Part shown: in pieces, positions 11,501-26,500 of the stretch
Layout: every line of letters begins with the position of its first letter
Numbering within the stretch: position 1 is the stretch's first letter
Origin: Lepus europaeus
Lineage: Eukaryota; Chordata; Mammalia; Lagomorpha; Leporidae
Reading direction: 5' to 3'
Assembly (NCBI RefSeq): GCF_033115175.1
Contig: NC_084832.1
Coordinates: forward strand, 16,931,342 to 16,995,341
DNA length: 64,000 nt
Position numbers and translations under genes: made by a program
Notes under the pieces: generated by a model
Seen by the model: the letters and a program-made list of their open reading frames with translations, nothing else
The model's database searches: none
Told to the model about the DNA's origin: nothing

Positions 11501-14500
11501 CACCACCACTAAAATTTTATTCCTTTTGTATACCTAACCTCATACCTTATTAAGATATAACTCCTTGCATTGATATAATAGGTACATTATATATAATTTG
11601 TCAAGGCCCATGTAATATTTGTGTTGTTTGTCTGGTACATTTCTTAGAGTACAGGCAAATTCTATTTCACTAAATAGTAGTTTATGGAGCTTAGTGACCA
11701 TCCCCAGAAAAAGTTAGAAGGCAAATTTAGAAACAAACCCTTGTGCTGGTAATTTCTTCCATTCTTAATTCCAGCATCACAATGATGTCATCCCTTAGTG
11801 CTATGGTTTGGATGTTGGGTGTATCCCAGAGGCCCATATGTTCCAGGCTTAGTCCTCAAAAAGTCTCGGGTGCATGGTACTAAGAGGATAGAAACTCAAT
11901 CCAATTACTGTGTTTGGAGGCAGTGCTTTTTGGCAGTGATGAGATTGGATTAAGTTGTTGGCCTGGAGTCCCTGCGATTGGATCATGGTGGCTTTAAAAG
12001 GAGAGGCATGGGCAGACACACTCTTCCCCCCCCCCACCCCCCCACGTGCTGCTCCTTGTCCCCACGGGACTCTGCCAGCAGGAAAGAGTTCACTAGAGGC
12101 CAGACCGATGGGGCTGCCCGATCTCAGATTAGGAACCTCCAAAACTGTGATCCAAACTAGACCTCTTTGTTCCTCCATAAGTAGCTCGTTTCAGATATTT
12201 AGTTATAGTTAAAGAAAAAAGCTAATAAATATACCTAATTTTCCATGTGTCCCATGCCTTCGTCTGTTTTGGGTTGAGACTGGGAAATCTATAGAGGAAT
12301 CAAGATTTATTGTGACTGATGGTTCTGGGGGCGGGCATGTCTGAAAGTATCAGTTTAGCCTCTTGGTGGAGCCTCATGCTAATTCAGCTCATGGCAGAGA
12401 GTGGAAGGGCAAGGGGGCACATGTGAGAGAGACAAAGCACAAAGGGAGCCTTGCTCTGTTGCAACTCATTCCTAGGGTAACCCGTCCAGTCCCTCAAGAG
12501 TGATAACACATTCCTATGAGAGGTCATGACTCCCTCTTCACCACTTAATTGTCTTCTAAAGGCCCCACTTCCCCACAACACCACAATGGCAATCACATTT
12601 CAGCATGAGTTTGGGAGGGGACAAACCATGTTCAAACTGTAGTTATTTCCCTTCTTCTTGGGGCCTTGGACAACTCCCCATATTATTGATCATATCCCAG
12701 ACCCTAAGCCTTCATTTGAAAGCCTGGACATTTCTATTGGCCTTTCTGTCTCATTTCAGGCTCAGCATTACCCAGATTGCTTTGGGAGCACTATTCCAGA
12801 GCTCTGTAAAAATGCAGTGAAGATTCTAGAAGACTGAAGGCTGTTTTGCAGGCTCCAGTCAGATAGTCTTTCTAGCCTGGTTCAATGTTTGTCCAGCCTC
12901 ACAGGACACAGAGCACTTCCAAAGCAGGGCTACATGCAATGTGTGTTCTGGCAGTGGTAACTTCAGAGCCAGACTTTGGTCTGGGCTCTGTCCCTCCAGC
13001 TTTCTGAATCTGGGTCAAAGTTTCCCCATCCCTACAGTGGGCTTGAAGATACATCCATAACATCGTGGTGTACATTAAACAAGATGAAATGCATCTAGTA
13101 CACAGTGTTGATTAAAAAGTAACAAGCAAATTGGGGAATGCCAGTCTTGATGTTGTTACAGAGCCATCTCAGAGGCATGTACGTACTGGTTTTCATTTGA
13201 TCAGCACACCTTATCTCAACTTCCATTCCTCAAGCTTGGAATATCCTTAGTCCTAGCTACCAAGCCTGTTTATTCCCTTGTGGAAGCAGCTACTGAAGTT
13301 GCTTTAGGAGCCTTTCCCTAAATTACTGAAAAGAAATTCTTGAATTGTTTCTGTCCAGTGAATGATCTTCCCTGGTGTAATCTACAGATGAATCTGCCTG
13401 TGCATCTCTGCATCCCTGTGACTTCTGCATGTCTCCTTTTCTCCCCTCCCTGCATGCATTCCTTCCTATCTCTTTCCACCCTGCCCCACAAATACACACC
13501 TTCCTTTTCTCAGTGAGCATTTGTTAAAAACCTGCTAAAGGAAGAAAAAGGGAACTCTTGAAGTGGGAATGTAAATGAGGACAGCCATTGTAGAAAATCA
13601 TTTGGAGGTTGCTCAAAAAGCAAAAAATGAACTACCATAGGATCCAATGGTCCCACTACCAGTATAAATCCAAGGGAAATGAGACCACTCTGTTGAAGAA
13701 ACATCTGCGCTTGCACACTTCACTGTAACACTGTTCACAATGACCAAGAAGTGGAAACAACCTAATGTCCATCAACTGATGGACATAAAGAGAACATGGT
13801 ACATAGACACAGTGGGCTACTACTCACAATCTTCATAAAAAGGATGATGTCTTGTCATTTGCAACAACATGGATGGAACTGGAGGACTTTATATTAAGTG
13901 AAATAAGCCAGGCACAGAAAGACAAGTACTGTATGATCTCATTAGTATGTGCAAATGTAAAAATAATAATAACCTCACAGAATTTGGGAGTAGAATGGTG
14001 GTCACCAGAGGCTAGAGAGTTGGGGAAAGACTGATTAATGGGTAGTAGTTTATAGTTAGAGAGGAGTAAGAAGTTCTGGTGTTCTGTTGTATCGTAGGGT
14101 GACTATAGACAACAATGAGGCACTGCATATTGTTTAAACAAAAGATAAAAGCTAGGAGAAAGGATTTTTGAATCTTTTCACTCTAACGAAATGAAAGATG
14201 TTTGAGGAAACAGATATGTTTACTTTGATTTGGATATTATACAGGGTGTACATTAATTGAAACATCTCATGGTGCCCCATAAAATATACCATTTTTATGT
14301 GTCAGTTAAAAAGAAAAAGAAAAAATGAAAACAGTGGCCAGCATTGTGGTGCAGTGGGTTAAGCTGCTGCCTGCGGTACCAGCATCCCATATCCCCTATT
14401 GGAGCACCCATTCGAGCCCTGGCTGTTCCATTCCTGATCCAGTTCCCTACTGGTATGCCTGGGAAAACAGTGGAAGATGGTCCAAGTAGTTGGACCCCTG

Positions 14501-17500
14501 CCAATCACGCGGGTGACCCAGATGGAGTTCCAGGCTCCTGGCTTTGGCCTGGTCCAGCTCTGGCCATTGGGGCCATTTAGGGAGTGAACCAGTGGATACA
14601 ATCTCTATTTCTTCCTTTCTATGTCACTCTACCTTTCAAATAAATAAAATAAATCTTAAACAAAATTAAAAAAAAAAAAAAACTTTGGTAAGGGCCAGCA
14701 ATTATGCTAGTTGTTGGGATTACAAAATTAATGAAGACATACCCTGTGGCTCAGGGGACACCCCTTCAGTCTTGGATGGTAGACTTGCGAGGATGGAAGT
14801 GCATGGGAGTTCAGTGTGGTGGCATGAGCACAGCTCTGGGAGAAGGAACAGCCCATTTGTGTGTTACTTCATGTAACATCCTCATGTGGGCTCAGTTGAC
14901 CACTTGAGCCACACTGTGAGGTTCTTGTCTTGCATTGTGACCTCCCCAAACACAGATGAACCACGTAGTACAGCAAGGGCCTTGATATGCAGGGATCACA
15001 GAGTTTTTCAATAACTGGATGCTCACAGATGGCATAAGGCCAGCAAAGAGGGCAGAACATGCCTGTAAAGGCAGCTTGAAGCCATGGTTAGTGCAGCTTG
15101 GAGATGATGCCTTTCTTGATTTTTTTCAGCTCCTATCCTATATAGAGAAACTCCGAACCTCAGTGATAGATGATCTAAATGTAAGTAATGTTTTCTACAA
15201 GAAAAGGATCGAAGAGCTAGGCCAGAGACTCCAGGAGCAGAATGAACTGATTGTCACTCAGAGGCAGCAGGTAGGTCTTGCATTAGCTTGGCACCAGCAT
15301 TCCCAAAGCAATTCATATGTTTTTAGTGTAGAACATTTGTAAGTCATACAAGGTAAAGAAGGTGTACTACTTTTTCCCCTTGTGATTGCTTGGTAAAGTA
15401 AATCCAAAAAAATGAAAATTGTGAACAGGTATTTAAGAGCACTGGATTTATTCTGTAAGAATTGAGAATTTGAAGGTAAGTAAGAATTTCTTTCAGAAAT
15501 TACTTTGAGAAATGGCCAAATCCCAATGCGTTGCTTTTTTAGAACTTTGACCTCCATGCTGTTAAAGTCCTTGTGCCCTGTATCTGTGGGTGATTAGGTG
15601 AAAAGGTTAATTGACTAGCAACAGTACCTGCCCATTATCCCGTATGTTCCTATCTAGTTTCAAGTATACATTGCTAGAAGACTGTTTCTCTTTCAGATTA
15701 AAGAATTTACCAGTAAACCATTAAGCAGTGTCAACGAACCCAGAGGTAAGTGGACAGGGACTGCGTGCCACAGGTGAGGTGGTCCCCCTAACTGCTTTGC
15801 TGGTTTGTGTTGGCCTAGGTGGCATTTTAAAAAATATTTTAATGCAGGAGATCTATTACCACAACCCAGAAAGTTGAGGGATTACAGCTGTTGTAGCTGT
15901 ATGACACTCTGCCTCAGTTTCCTTAGCTCTAAATTAGGAATAGTAATAGCAACTACATCCGAGGCTTGATCTGCAGATTAAATGGGACAATGCGTGTGAA
16001 ACAAACCTGTTAAGCACTCACTAGTGTTGGCTGTTATTACTGCAATTACTCTTAATCACGATAAAGAACTATAAAGGCTTGCTGCATTCTCAGTGGTGGT
16101 GGTCTGGAGGCTGAACAGTGGATTTGAGTATACCAGCGGTACACATGACCTCCTAGCTGTAGCAATGATAGCTACATTATACATTATACATTATAGCTCC
16201 CATCTCTGTGTCATTCAAGAGCTGGGTTGGGGGGAGGCTGGAAGCTACACGTGCAGGTCTCTTTCCCTTCGACCCCAGTCTTGGCTTCTGCATGTCTGAA
16301 GTTGTTAAGGAATCTGTCTACTTGAGAAATACCAATTGGGCACAGGTCCTGGGTGCATGAGCTGGGTGTTCTTCCCCCTTGTTTTGAGATAAAGCATTGG
16401 GGAAGGAAAGGGTCGTGGTGTCCTATACCTTCTCTTTGAAGAGTGAGATCTCAGGTAGTGAGGAATACCTGTGTATTTTCTCAGCAAAAATATTTAGGTA
16501 AAAGTCATTCTAGGAAAAACTGAGCTTTAAAAGTATCTGTGTTGAATATATTCTACTGGGTGAGGCGTGTGTATTGGTAAATTTTGTTTGTTTTCTGGGG
16601 GAGATATATTAGGAGAAGCACCACCAACATTTATTCCACAACTTGTGACTGTTGTTATTAACTGAATTCTTTTCATTTCAGGGACTCCTTTAACCTGGCA
16701 AGCTTTCGAATCTAAGCCAACTGCCCCAGCTGTACCTAGTAAGTTTCTGTATAGGTTCAGGGCTCTAATGCTAAACCAAAGCATAACTTTCACATTATTC
16801 TAGGAGAGTTTTCTTTGAAAACTAATGTGGAGATTACATAACGATTTATTTTGATTTTTGGCTTTGACTTAGTTCCAAAACCCAGGATTGTAAATATCTG
16901 TGTAATTTTTGGTTAGCCATGCCTACTTGTTTACAATTTGTCTAATAAAGGGACAACCAAAAATTCTTTGACGTCCCTCCAGTTTATACTTCTAGGCTTC
17001 CCAAAGAGAAATATAATATGTAAAATTTTTATCTAAATAAATATGTGTGTTCACCTACCAGGGGTAACTCTTACTGTTGAAGCATATGGTGTGAAAAGTT
17101 TGGATGCCACTAACTAGAGAATTCCAGAAAAAAAAAATGGCCCATAGTTCCCCATAGAGAGGCCTTTGTGCCCATGGTGAGAAGGCTAGCTAGGGTGGCT
17201 GGCTCACCCCAGTCCTTCTCCCAGCATGGAAAAGGAGGAAAAGGAAAACACACACTCTAAACTTAACTTCTAAAGTTAAGATCAGCAAATCCAAATCATA
17301 AAGCAAAATACAGCTTAGGAGATAAAACATTCAGATCTGGATATGATTAATTTAGGTGAGATCAGATCTTTTGATTTTGTAGGCTGGAATAACACTTAGA
17401 GCAGGAACAGTTAATATTCTGTGGGTTTGTCATTCCTCCCTCTCTCCCTCCCTCCCTCCCCCATTCCTCCTTCCTTCCCTCCTTTCCTTCCTTCTTTCCT

Positions 17501-20500
17501 TCCCTTTTTCCTATAAAGGGCTAGCTAATGAATATTCTAGGCTTCATGGACTCCATAGATGATCTTTTTTGCAAATGCTCTGCTATTGTAGTACAAGATC
17601 AACCATAGGCAATACTTAAAGGAATGAGCTGATGGTGTTGCAGTGAAACTTTACAAAAACAGGCACAGGCTGGATGTGTCCCATGGGCTGTAGTTTGCCA
17701 AACCTTGGTCCTGTAAATGGGTTTGAAGCCTGTATTTCCAGAGTTGTTGGTAATTTGTGAATACTCAAGAGTTGAACACTTCCACTAGTAGCCATTGTAA
17801 GGCCACAAAAGATATACCTGTGGAGGCAGCTGAAGTTTATGACCAGTATTTTTTTCATAAAGGATTGGAATTAAATATCTATCTAAATAAACTAGAGAAA
17901 GAGGCAGTACCAAAAGGGACGTGTCATTTCATAAAAGCAAACTGGATAGTCCAGAGAGGATCTTCAGATAAGAATTGTCAAATTTGAGGTGGAATCTACC
18001 ACTCTGGAGAAGATTTAAAATAGAGAGCATTTAGTCTTTCATGAATCTCTAAAGACTAAGAATGATTTGATGCCTTTACTTGGTCTCTTTGGTCCACTGA
18101 CCAGAGTGCTTTTCAAAATTAATTCATTGTACATGAATGTTCATTACAACATTATTCTTAATAGCCAAAAGTGGAAACAACCCAAATGTCCATCAACAAA
18201 TGAAGGGATACATGGAAGATGGTCTATTTATATAACAGAATGTTATTTGGCAATAAAAGTACATGTTGATATTGACACATGCCACAACATGTATGAACTA
18301 TGAAGACATTGTGCCATGTGAAAAAAATCAGATAAAAGGGACCACATATTATATGATTCCACTTAAATGAGACATCTACAATAGGCAAATTCATAGAGAC
18401 AGACAATAGATAATTGCCTTGGGCAAGGGAAGAAGGTAGAAATGAGGCATGGGTGCACAAAAGGTACATGTGTTTTGCAGGTAGTGGTCAGGGAACCGCT
18501 CTAAAATTGGGTAATTGTTTAAAAAAAATAAAATAAAATAAAATTGGGTAATGGTTGTTGAGGCAAGGCCTGTGAACTTACTCAAAGCCACTGAATTGCA
18601 AGTTTTAAACAGGTGGATTATATCTCATTGAAACTGTTGTAAGAAGTTAGTTGTGTAATATCTGTGTCATCTGAAACATTTGGCCCTCAGGGTCCGTATG
18701 TGTCTTGTCTTACTTGAGGAATGTTTGCATATCATCCTGTTAAGATGTTTACACTTCCATGTGGAACCTGTGAGTTTTTCCCTTTCTGTCATGTTTCAGT
18801 GAACGCCCCAGTCTCACAGACTTTGGAAGCTAAATCCAGTCTAACGATGGTACATGGTAAGTTTCAGCCATTGTCTCAGCATTTTATGTGTAGTTACTAC
18901 TCTGTGTTGATAACTTATTAACCCAAAGAACTTCCGGGGGTGGAGGAGGGTAATTATGCAAGATAAAATATTTCAGTGAGTGCAAAACAGTTAAATAAAA
19001 CTTCAGTCTTCATACTTAATACTGTTGTAAATTGAACATACCTACCAAAGTTACAAAGCATACTATGTATACAACTGCTGGACTCACAAGTAGAGGTTTT
19101 CACTTTATGATTTTTGTGCAATATAGGAGTAGGTATTGGGTAAGAATGAGAGTGACTTGCTTCTAGACCAGCCAACCAGCTCTTGCCACGGGGCATGTGG
19201 TTGTTTTTATAACTTTCAGTGTGGCAGCAAATCACCTTTCTTAAACAAACAGTTTCCCTGATTGGTTGGGAAGATCTAGAATGGACATGTGATGGAAACC
19301 AAAGAAAATAAGTAGGAATTAGTAGTGAAATTGCTGCAGGATTCAGTTGTTGGACACGATCCAAAGGGCGGATAATTGCTTATTAACATAATCCAGTGGA
19401 TGAGGTAAAGATTTTTAGCTGTATCTCGCTTTTTATACAATTTAAGTGTTTAGCATTTTCAAAGTATGTTCTTTAGTAGGGAGTTTTCTTACAGTCGGCT
19501 GTATAATTATAAATGATTTCAGATGGAAGGAGAAACATCTTTTTCCCATCTCATCTACAAATGTTTTGGAATCTGATGATTATTGCAGTCTACTTTTGGT
19601 TTAGCCTTTTAAAAGCTTGGATTTAAATGTGTGATCTAACTGGTCAGTGTAGTGAGACTTTTTATCTTCCTAAATATTCTGGTCTACATGATGGTGTTTA
19701 GTAATGATCCTTTTTACTCATGACTGACTCAGAAAAGTGTTTATTGCACCTTATTTTTTTCCTAAGTTCATTTCAGATAAATTAGTTGTCTTGAGCACCC
19801 CAACAAAATGTGTAATATAATTCTCCATATATTGGATCTTACTATTTATAAGAGTTTAGAACATGGAGAGTTTTCAACAGTTTGGACCAGTACAGATATG
19901 AAGTACATATTGGAATAGTTAAATTTGCTTTAATATTGAATATACAAGAAATTTATCTCTGACAGTCATTCTCTATATTATTTCACATCAGGTCTAAAAT
20001 CTCTCTGCTGTCTCCTTTTTTAGGGTTGATTTTTATAAGGCATTGTTGGCCATTTCTCTTTTCTACTCCAACAGTGTATCTTGGTTTCTTTTACCTTTTT
20101 CCCCCTACTTTGTTAATGCTTGACTTCTTTATGACATACAAAGTTCATATCTTGTCACATATATTTATGATCAGTCACACATCGAATAGGTATATTAAGC
20201 TGCCTGGGGTTAACATGTCCTGAAGAACATTAACACTTCTGTAGTCCATGTGATTGGCCTAGGGCTGCATGGATCAATCATGTCCCCTTCCGAGCATCTG
20301 CCAGGATTGAAATGACACTACTCTTCAATGCCAGCCAGACCTGGCAATGACCCTGGGATTGGATGTGTGAGCATCTCAATGGGCAGGAACTGAGACTTGG
20401 CAAAGGCCCTCTGATGTCCCCCACCTGGCCATTGCCACTTCCCCTGTGCGCTGGGGGCAGGGGAGGTTAGTCATGTATTGTGTAACAGTAATTAGCACAT

Positions 20501-23500
20501 TTACCCTCCCACTCTTATTCCATCTTGAAGCTTGACAAGGTTTTTCTCCATGAAAAATGTCACGGTTACTCATCATCCTAGGTTGGGTAACCTGGGAACG
20601 GACTCTGAAGCAGAGAGTCACAGGTGGGAGGTTTACTGGGAAGTGCTCTTGAACAACACTTATGAAGAAACCGGGGTGGGGCAGAGGGGGTGTTGTATCC
20701 AGATGTAGCTGTAGCCCTTCCTGCTTGTGAACTTTAGAGCTGGAGTGGGCACTCTGGAATTGTCCTCCACTGAGGAGGCATGGGACTGGCCATTGTTCCC
20801 CTGGACTGCCCCACACAGAAGTAAGCTACTCCCTACAAATGAGGGGCATTCACTGAAGGGGACCCACTGTGAGCTGTCAGGAGCCAGCTAGCTTTGCCAG
20901 GGCGTCTGTCCGGAAGTGTTCTAGATACAATCAAAACTCTGATAACTCCCCTGCTTTTAACTTTGCTACATAAGCTGAATCAATAAGGCAATTCATAGGA
21001 GGAAGCATGGATTCTGGAGAAACTAAGTGATCATGCTTGATTGCCATTTCCTGGATTAAAAAAAAACTCAGAGACATGTTTAGTAGTATGTTTACCTCCA
21101 GAGAATATGTTGTTCATTACATTGTGACTACATTGTGATATTACAATGCCCAGAAAATAAAGCACACTGAAGATATTGTTAAACTGACCCATGTGCCTGT
21201 TGCTTAGGTTGGCCTAATAACATCCCACCTTTAGAGGGACCACACAAAATGTCCATCTTCTTAGAGCAGCAAGGATGCAAATAATCACTTTTTCCAAAGC
21301 CTATGGGGACCTGGTAGGTTCTGCCCATAAACAGAGATCTCCTTTCACTTAGTCTATAAATTTTGAGGGGATTTGTGTGTGCCTACTCTTATCTTACAAG
21401 TAGAACGAGGGCTATAAAATCTAGAAGTTATAAATAGAAAAGCTTCCCTAAAACTTTTTATCCGTCATCATTGATTTTCAAAAGGCATTTTTGTTAGGCT
21501 TTATAATTATATTTTGCTCTCAAAGTAAATAAATATTTTACATCTCAAGATACTAAAATCATTGCCCAATACGTGACAGGAAATGTATTCTGGAGTTCAG
21601 GTGTTTTGTGGCTCTTGACGGAAAGAGTTTCCCTGTCTGAGCACCTCTCACCCAAACAGTGATGCCAAGTGAGGGGACAGAGACTATGGAAGGGATAGGG
21701 GATTAGAACTGCTAAAGAAGAATGGATCTCATACATGGCTGGGACCCATGCTAACATACAGTCACATACGGCTGACGTCCTAGATATATATCCTGGAAGA
21801 GCCCCCGAGAGTCTTTAGTGAACTTCTATCCCTTAGAGGAGAGTTTTACTTGCCACTTAAAATGTTGGCATTTCTCTAGCTTTGTGCCTTGCCATTCCTT
21901 TCACTGACCACAGAGCAATGACACATAATTCTATATGCAAGGCCAAGGCTAGGCATGACCAACAAAGATTCAGAAATGAGGCAGAAGCAAAGAATGTCCC
22001 CAAGGAACTTGAAATCTGGAAAGGAGACCGGATGCTTATAATTATGGTGCAAGGTGAGAGCCACTGATAAACTTCATGGGTATCCAGGCCAGAGGGAGAT
22101 TTCTTCCATGTGGGGGGACTCTGGAAAGACTTCCTGGAACAGCTGACATTGACCATCTGAGTTGAGGTTGCGAATGTATCTGGATGGTGTCCTAGGTGAG
22201 GATAATAGAAGAAGGAAAAGATAGCGGGAGAGTACTAGTTGTCTCTGTGGTGCAGATTAATTATAGAGAGGGCAGAAGAGATTTGAGGAAGGTAAGTTAT
22301 GCTGAGACAGTTCATGGCAGCCATTGAGCGCTGGGTGGCAGCACCCAGGGGTGGTTGTTGGGCAGTATGTAGCTGCAGAATGTTGTAGAGGCTGGGCAGG
22401 CAGAATTGAACAAAAGCAGCATGACCAGAGTATGTTCAAAGAATCAGAGCTGTGGGACCAGCTATGGATGTTGGTAATTGTGGATGTGAGATTCCCCTCT
22501 TAGGAAACAGGACTATGGTGGCAAGACTGGAGACGAGGGAGTGAGTGTAACAGCTCTTTGGTGGAATTGGCAGAAAGGCTGGGCAAGAGATTGGGGCCAA
22601 GGAGAAGGGGAGCTGGAGCATGGTGAGTTCCCACAGTGGGTGGACGGTAGTGCCATTTGGAGAAGTTGAGACGACCAGGCAAGTGAGTGCCAGTCGGGAC
22701 ACATTATAGCTTCATGGCCAAGAACCTGGCCTTTAGAAGTAGACAGTCTGGCATCACAACTGATTCTCTGAGCTGTGGCTTTAGGCGTCCTCACCTATCA
22801 AATGGGGAGAAGAGCAATGGCTGCTGCGGTCGACTATCATAAGGATCGGATGAGGCCCAAGCCACTGAGTGAGAAGTGGCTAAGTGTTAGCTTCCGGGTC
22901 AGCGATGATGAAGTCCGGCAAGAGATCAGTCAGTGGGAGAAAAGGCTGGCCCAGCTGGAGTACTGGGAGCTTTACTTCCAGGGGTAATGGTAGGAGACGA
23001 TGAAAGGATTTTTTATCTGGAAAACCCTGGCCAGTTTAGAGGAGACTTAAACCTCAGTGTGTTAAACTTCACCTTGGAAGTCTCAACTCAGAACAAGACC
23101 TGGGGTATTTGGAGGCCAGGGTGTTTGGTGGCTGAGAAAGATAAGAATGGCAGGTTCCTCCTGCCCACGTGTGACATCAACCTGCTGGTTTGTGGAATCT
23201 TCCCCAGCCCTTGTTGTAGGAGCCAGGTTCAGGAATACCCCCTTCTCCCAGAACTACCCCTGCACCACAGAAGGAAACAGGACAGGAGTTAGCCAGTTTA
23301 TCCTGCATTTAGAGAAGTAAGTCATAGAAGTATCCCTGTAATAGCGTAAAAAATACAAGTAGGATGATTTTGTGAAGGCTTTATCAAAAACTTCTTCATA
23401 ACCTTATTATTGTCATTTTTGGAAACTACATAAAATAAAAACAATGTGACTTTAAAAAAAAACCTACTTAAATCTCTGTTTCTGGCAAGTTCAAACTAGT

Positions 23501-26500
23501 AAAATAGTTGTTTGTAGCATTTTAAACTCTCCATGCTGAGTAACACATTTGAAAAGCACACGTCTGGTGTTTAGCAGCGGTGTGTGGGACCTAGGTGGAC
23601 GCCAGTTCTCCTTCACAGAGCTGTGTCCATGTTTCACAAGGAAAGTGAATTGTGTTCCCAAAGTTCATTGGAAAATAGTTTGAAATGCATTTCTCCATGT
23701 AGCCAACGTGAGATTTGTTGACTGGGGTGCTGGCCAACCTCTGAGAGCCTTGTTATGTAGACCTAAATATATCTGTGTCTATATCTATGTATCTGTGCAG
23801 GTTGAGCTTCCCTTAACTGAAACACTTGGCACCAGAAGTGTTTCAGATTTGGGATTTTGGAATATTTGCAAACATGTAATGAGATCTCTTGGGGGTGTGG
23901 GACCCAAGTCTAAACATGAAATTCATTTGTGTCTCATACAGCTTATACACACAGGCTAAATAAAGGTAACTTTAAACAATATTTTTAGTGCAGCTACATT
24001 TTGACTGTATCCCCCCTTTACATGAGCTCAGGTGTGGAATTTTCCACTTGTGGCATCTTATTGGCACTCAGAAGAGCTTTGGATATTGGAGCATTGTGGA
24101 TTTCCAATGTTTGGATTCTCTATCTATCTAATCTTTCTGTCTACAATAGAGTACCAGAAATACCATTTAGTAAGTTCAAAGCAAGACCTTCAGAGTAGGA
24201 AATGTTAACTCTGAGATATACTTAAAAAACCCTCAGATTGGAGCCTGGCCACCTGACGAGCACTTAGTGATTGATAGTGGTTGTTACCCTGGCTCCTTGC
24301 TCATTCTGGGGTCTGGGTTAATACGAAATGCCCTCAGCACTGGGAGGGAAGGTGGAGAGAGAGGCAGGGAGGTACCCTGGATCCACCTCTAACCTGAAGG
24401 TGAGTTACCTATGCACCACCTTAGCCAGACCTGCTGGTTGCATTTTATCCCATGTCTGATGTCTGACTGTCATTGTTAAACCTTCAGCCAAAATCTGACC
24501 TGCCCCATAAAGTAAACTCCACTCTGTTGTTAAGTGGAGTTGGGTTTTGTTCCTGATACCAACAGGTTTCCTTGTGCACGCATATAACATTTCTCTGGGG
24601 GAAAGTCACCCAGAGATCTCATCTGTGCCACTCACAGTCACTGTGGTGGGGTGAGAGTGGGAAGGGCTGCTCTTCATCTGCCCCGCTGTGGGGCAAGGGC
24701 CTTTTCCAACCCACAACCTTGCCCTGGTAGCTCTCCAAGAACAGAACAGAACTAGGGTTTGAAACGTGCTTTAGGGATTTGGCATCATATGAGGGCACTT
24801 CAACAAGTTCATGGAAAAACAGAATTAAAAGATACGTTTAGGAGTGAGTGTTCAGCTTAGCAGTTAAGATACTCATCAAGTACGCAGGTTTGATTCCCAG
24901 CTCTGGCTCCCACGGGGTTCCACCTTCCTGCTAATGTAGACTCTGGGAGGCAGTGGTAATGGCTCAGGTCATTGGGTTCCCACCACTCACATGGAAGACC
25001 TGGATTAAGTCCCAGCTCCCAGATTTGACCCTGGCCACTGTGGGCATTTGGGAAATGAACCATTGAATGGCAACTCTCTCTCTCTACCTCAAATAAAATA
25101 AGTAAGTAAATATATTTTTTCAAAAGACAATGTAGTTTTTTAAATAATAAGCACTTTCCACGAACTCTTAAAATGTTTTAAATACATTTTATTTACTTAT
25201 TTATTTCCATTTTTATTTGAAAGGCAGAGAAAGAGCTCTTCCAGCTACTGGTTCACTCCACAAATGCCTGCAAACATTCAGGGCTGGGCCCGGCCAAAGC
25301 CAAGAGCCCAGAACACAATCTAGGACTCCCATGTGGGTGGCAGGGACCCAAGTAGTTGAGCCATCGTTTGCCTTCTGGAGTGAGCATTCTCGGGAAGGAG
25401 GGTCGGAAGCAAAGGAACCAGGACTTGAACTCCAGTATGAGAAGTGGGTGTCCCAAGATGCAACTTAACTGCTGCGCCAAACATCTGCCCCGCCATGAAC
25501 TTTTTGAAGATCCCTGGCTTGAAAATGGATCTTAGCTGACCTGTCACATGTCCATATCCTTAAACTTCTTTGTTCCATTGCTTGAAATCCTTGGTGTTAG
25601 TGTTAGAGACAAGTAGGAAGTGAGAATTCCAAGATGTCTTTTCCTTTGGGAAATGAAATATTTGTATTAGCTTTCTCTTTAGCCACCTGGTCAAAATATT
25701 TCAGAAAGGATGAAGATCTTTTGCAGTGGTGCCCTTCAAAGACTCAGATCAGGCACTGTGTAGATCAGTGAGAACCTTTAACTTAGTTATTTAAAAATGT
25801 AACTTCGTTAGAGGGAAGTTAATGCAAAACAACAGAAATAGAAAATACCATGAAGAAGTAAGTGACCCGTTTTAACTGCCTCATTGCAACCCCCTCCCGC
25901 CCCCCGCCGGTAAACTGTTGTTATGTAGGCATGATTAAAATACCCTGGTATTATAACTTTTTAAATTGCTTGAACGAGGAAAGTGATGTGACTTTGCTGT
26001 TGTCCTGTTGCGCTATTCTGATTTTTCCTCATTAATAGAACAGGCATTCTCGTCGCACATACTGGAACCAATAGAAGAACTTTCAGAGGAAGAAAAAGGT
26101 AACAAAGGGCTCGATCAGGGTTTCCTTGTGAAGATTTGCTTCATGTGCTAAAATCCGAGCATTGAAACTAGGAGCCAGTGGTGCCTGTTGCACTGTGTCA
26201 ACATTAGGTCAGACACTTAGGTTTGGATTATGCTTTAAACCTGTATGCAGCTTTCTGTTCCCTTAATCCCCTAATTCCTGTTGTTTCCGTTTCTTTACTA
26301 CATTCTTATACAAGTGCATGAGAAATTTCCTATGTCGGAGAACTAAAAAAATAAATAAAATCTAAGTCTTTATTTCAATGCAGATATGTTCTGATCAGGT
26401 GACACATTGACACACATATATTTGAGCTAGATGATATGAAAATATTTGTGTCATGGTTTTGATTTCTCATACCTGAATTTAAAATAAATGGGTAAAATGT

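Larger units (their letters stand above)
24791..25517. mobile_element. Mariner-type MITE split by two CSINEs
   Basis: The inverted ends GAGGGCACTTCAACAAGTTCA (left) and CATGAACTTTTTGAAGATCC (right) bracket internal MITE sequence at 24815-24837 and 25106-25169. A + strand CSINE sits at 24838-25105. A - strand CSINE at 25170-25492 duplicated part of the right end (CCACGAACTCTT and CCATGAACTTTT). Confidence 0.6.

Noticed and set aside
13852..14034. 60-codon frame starting [11 protein letters not shown]
   Set aside because: It is the decayed end of L1 ORF2 and adjacent 3' UTR in an ancient L1 relic.
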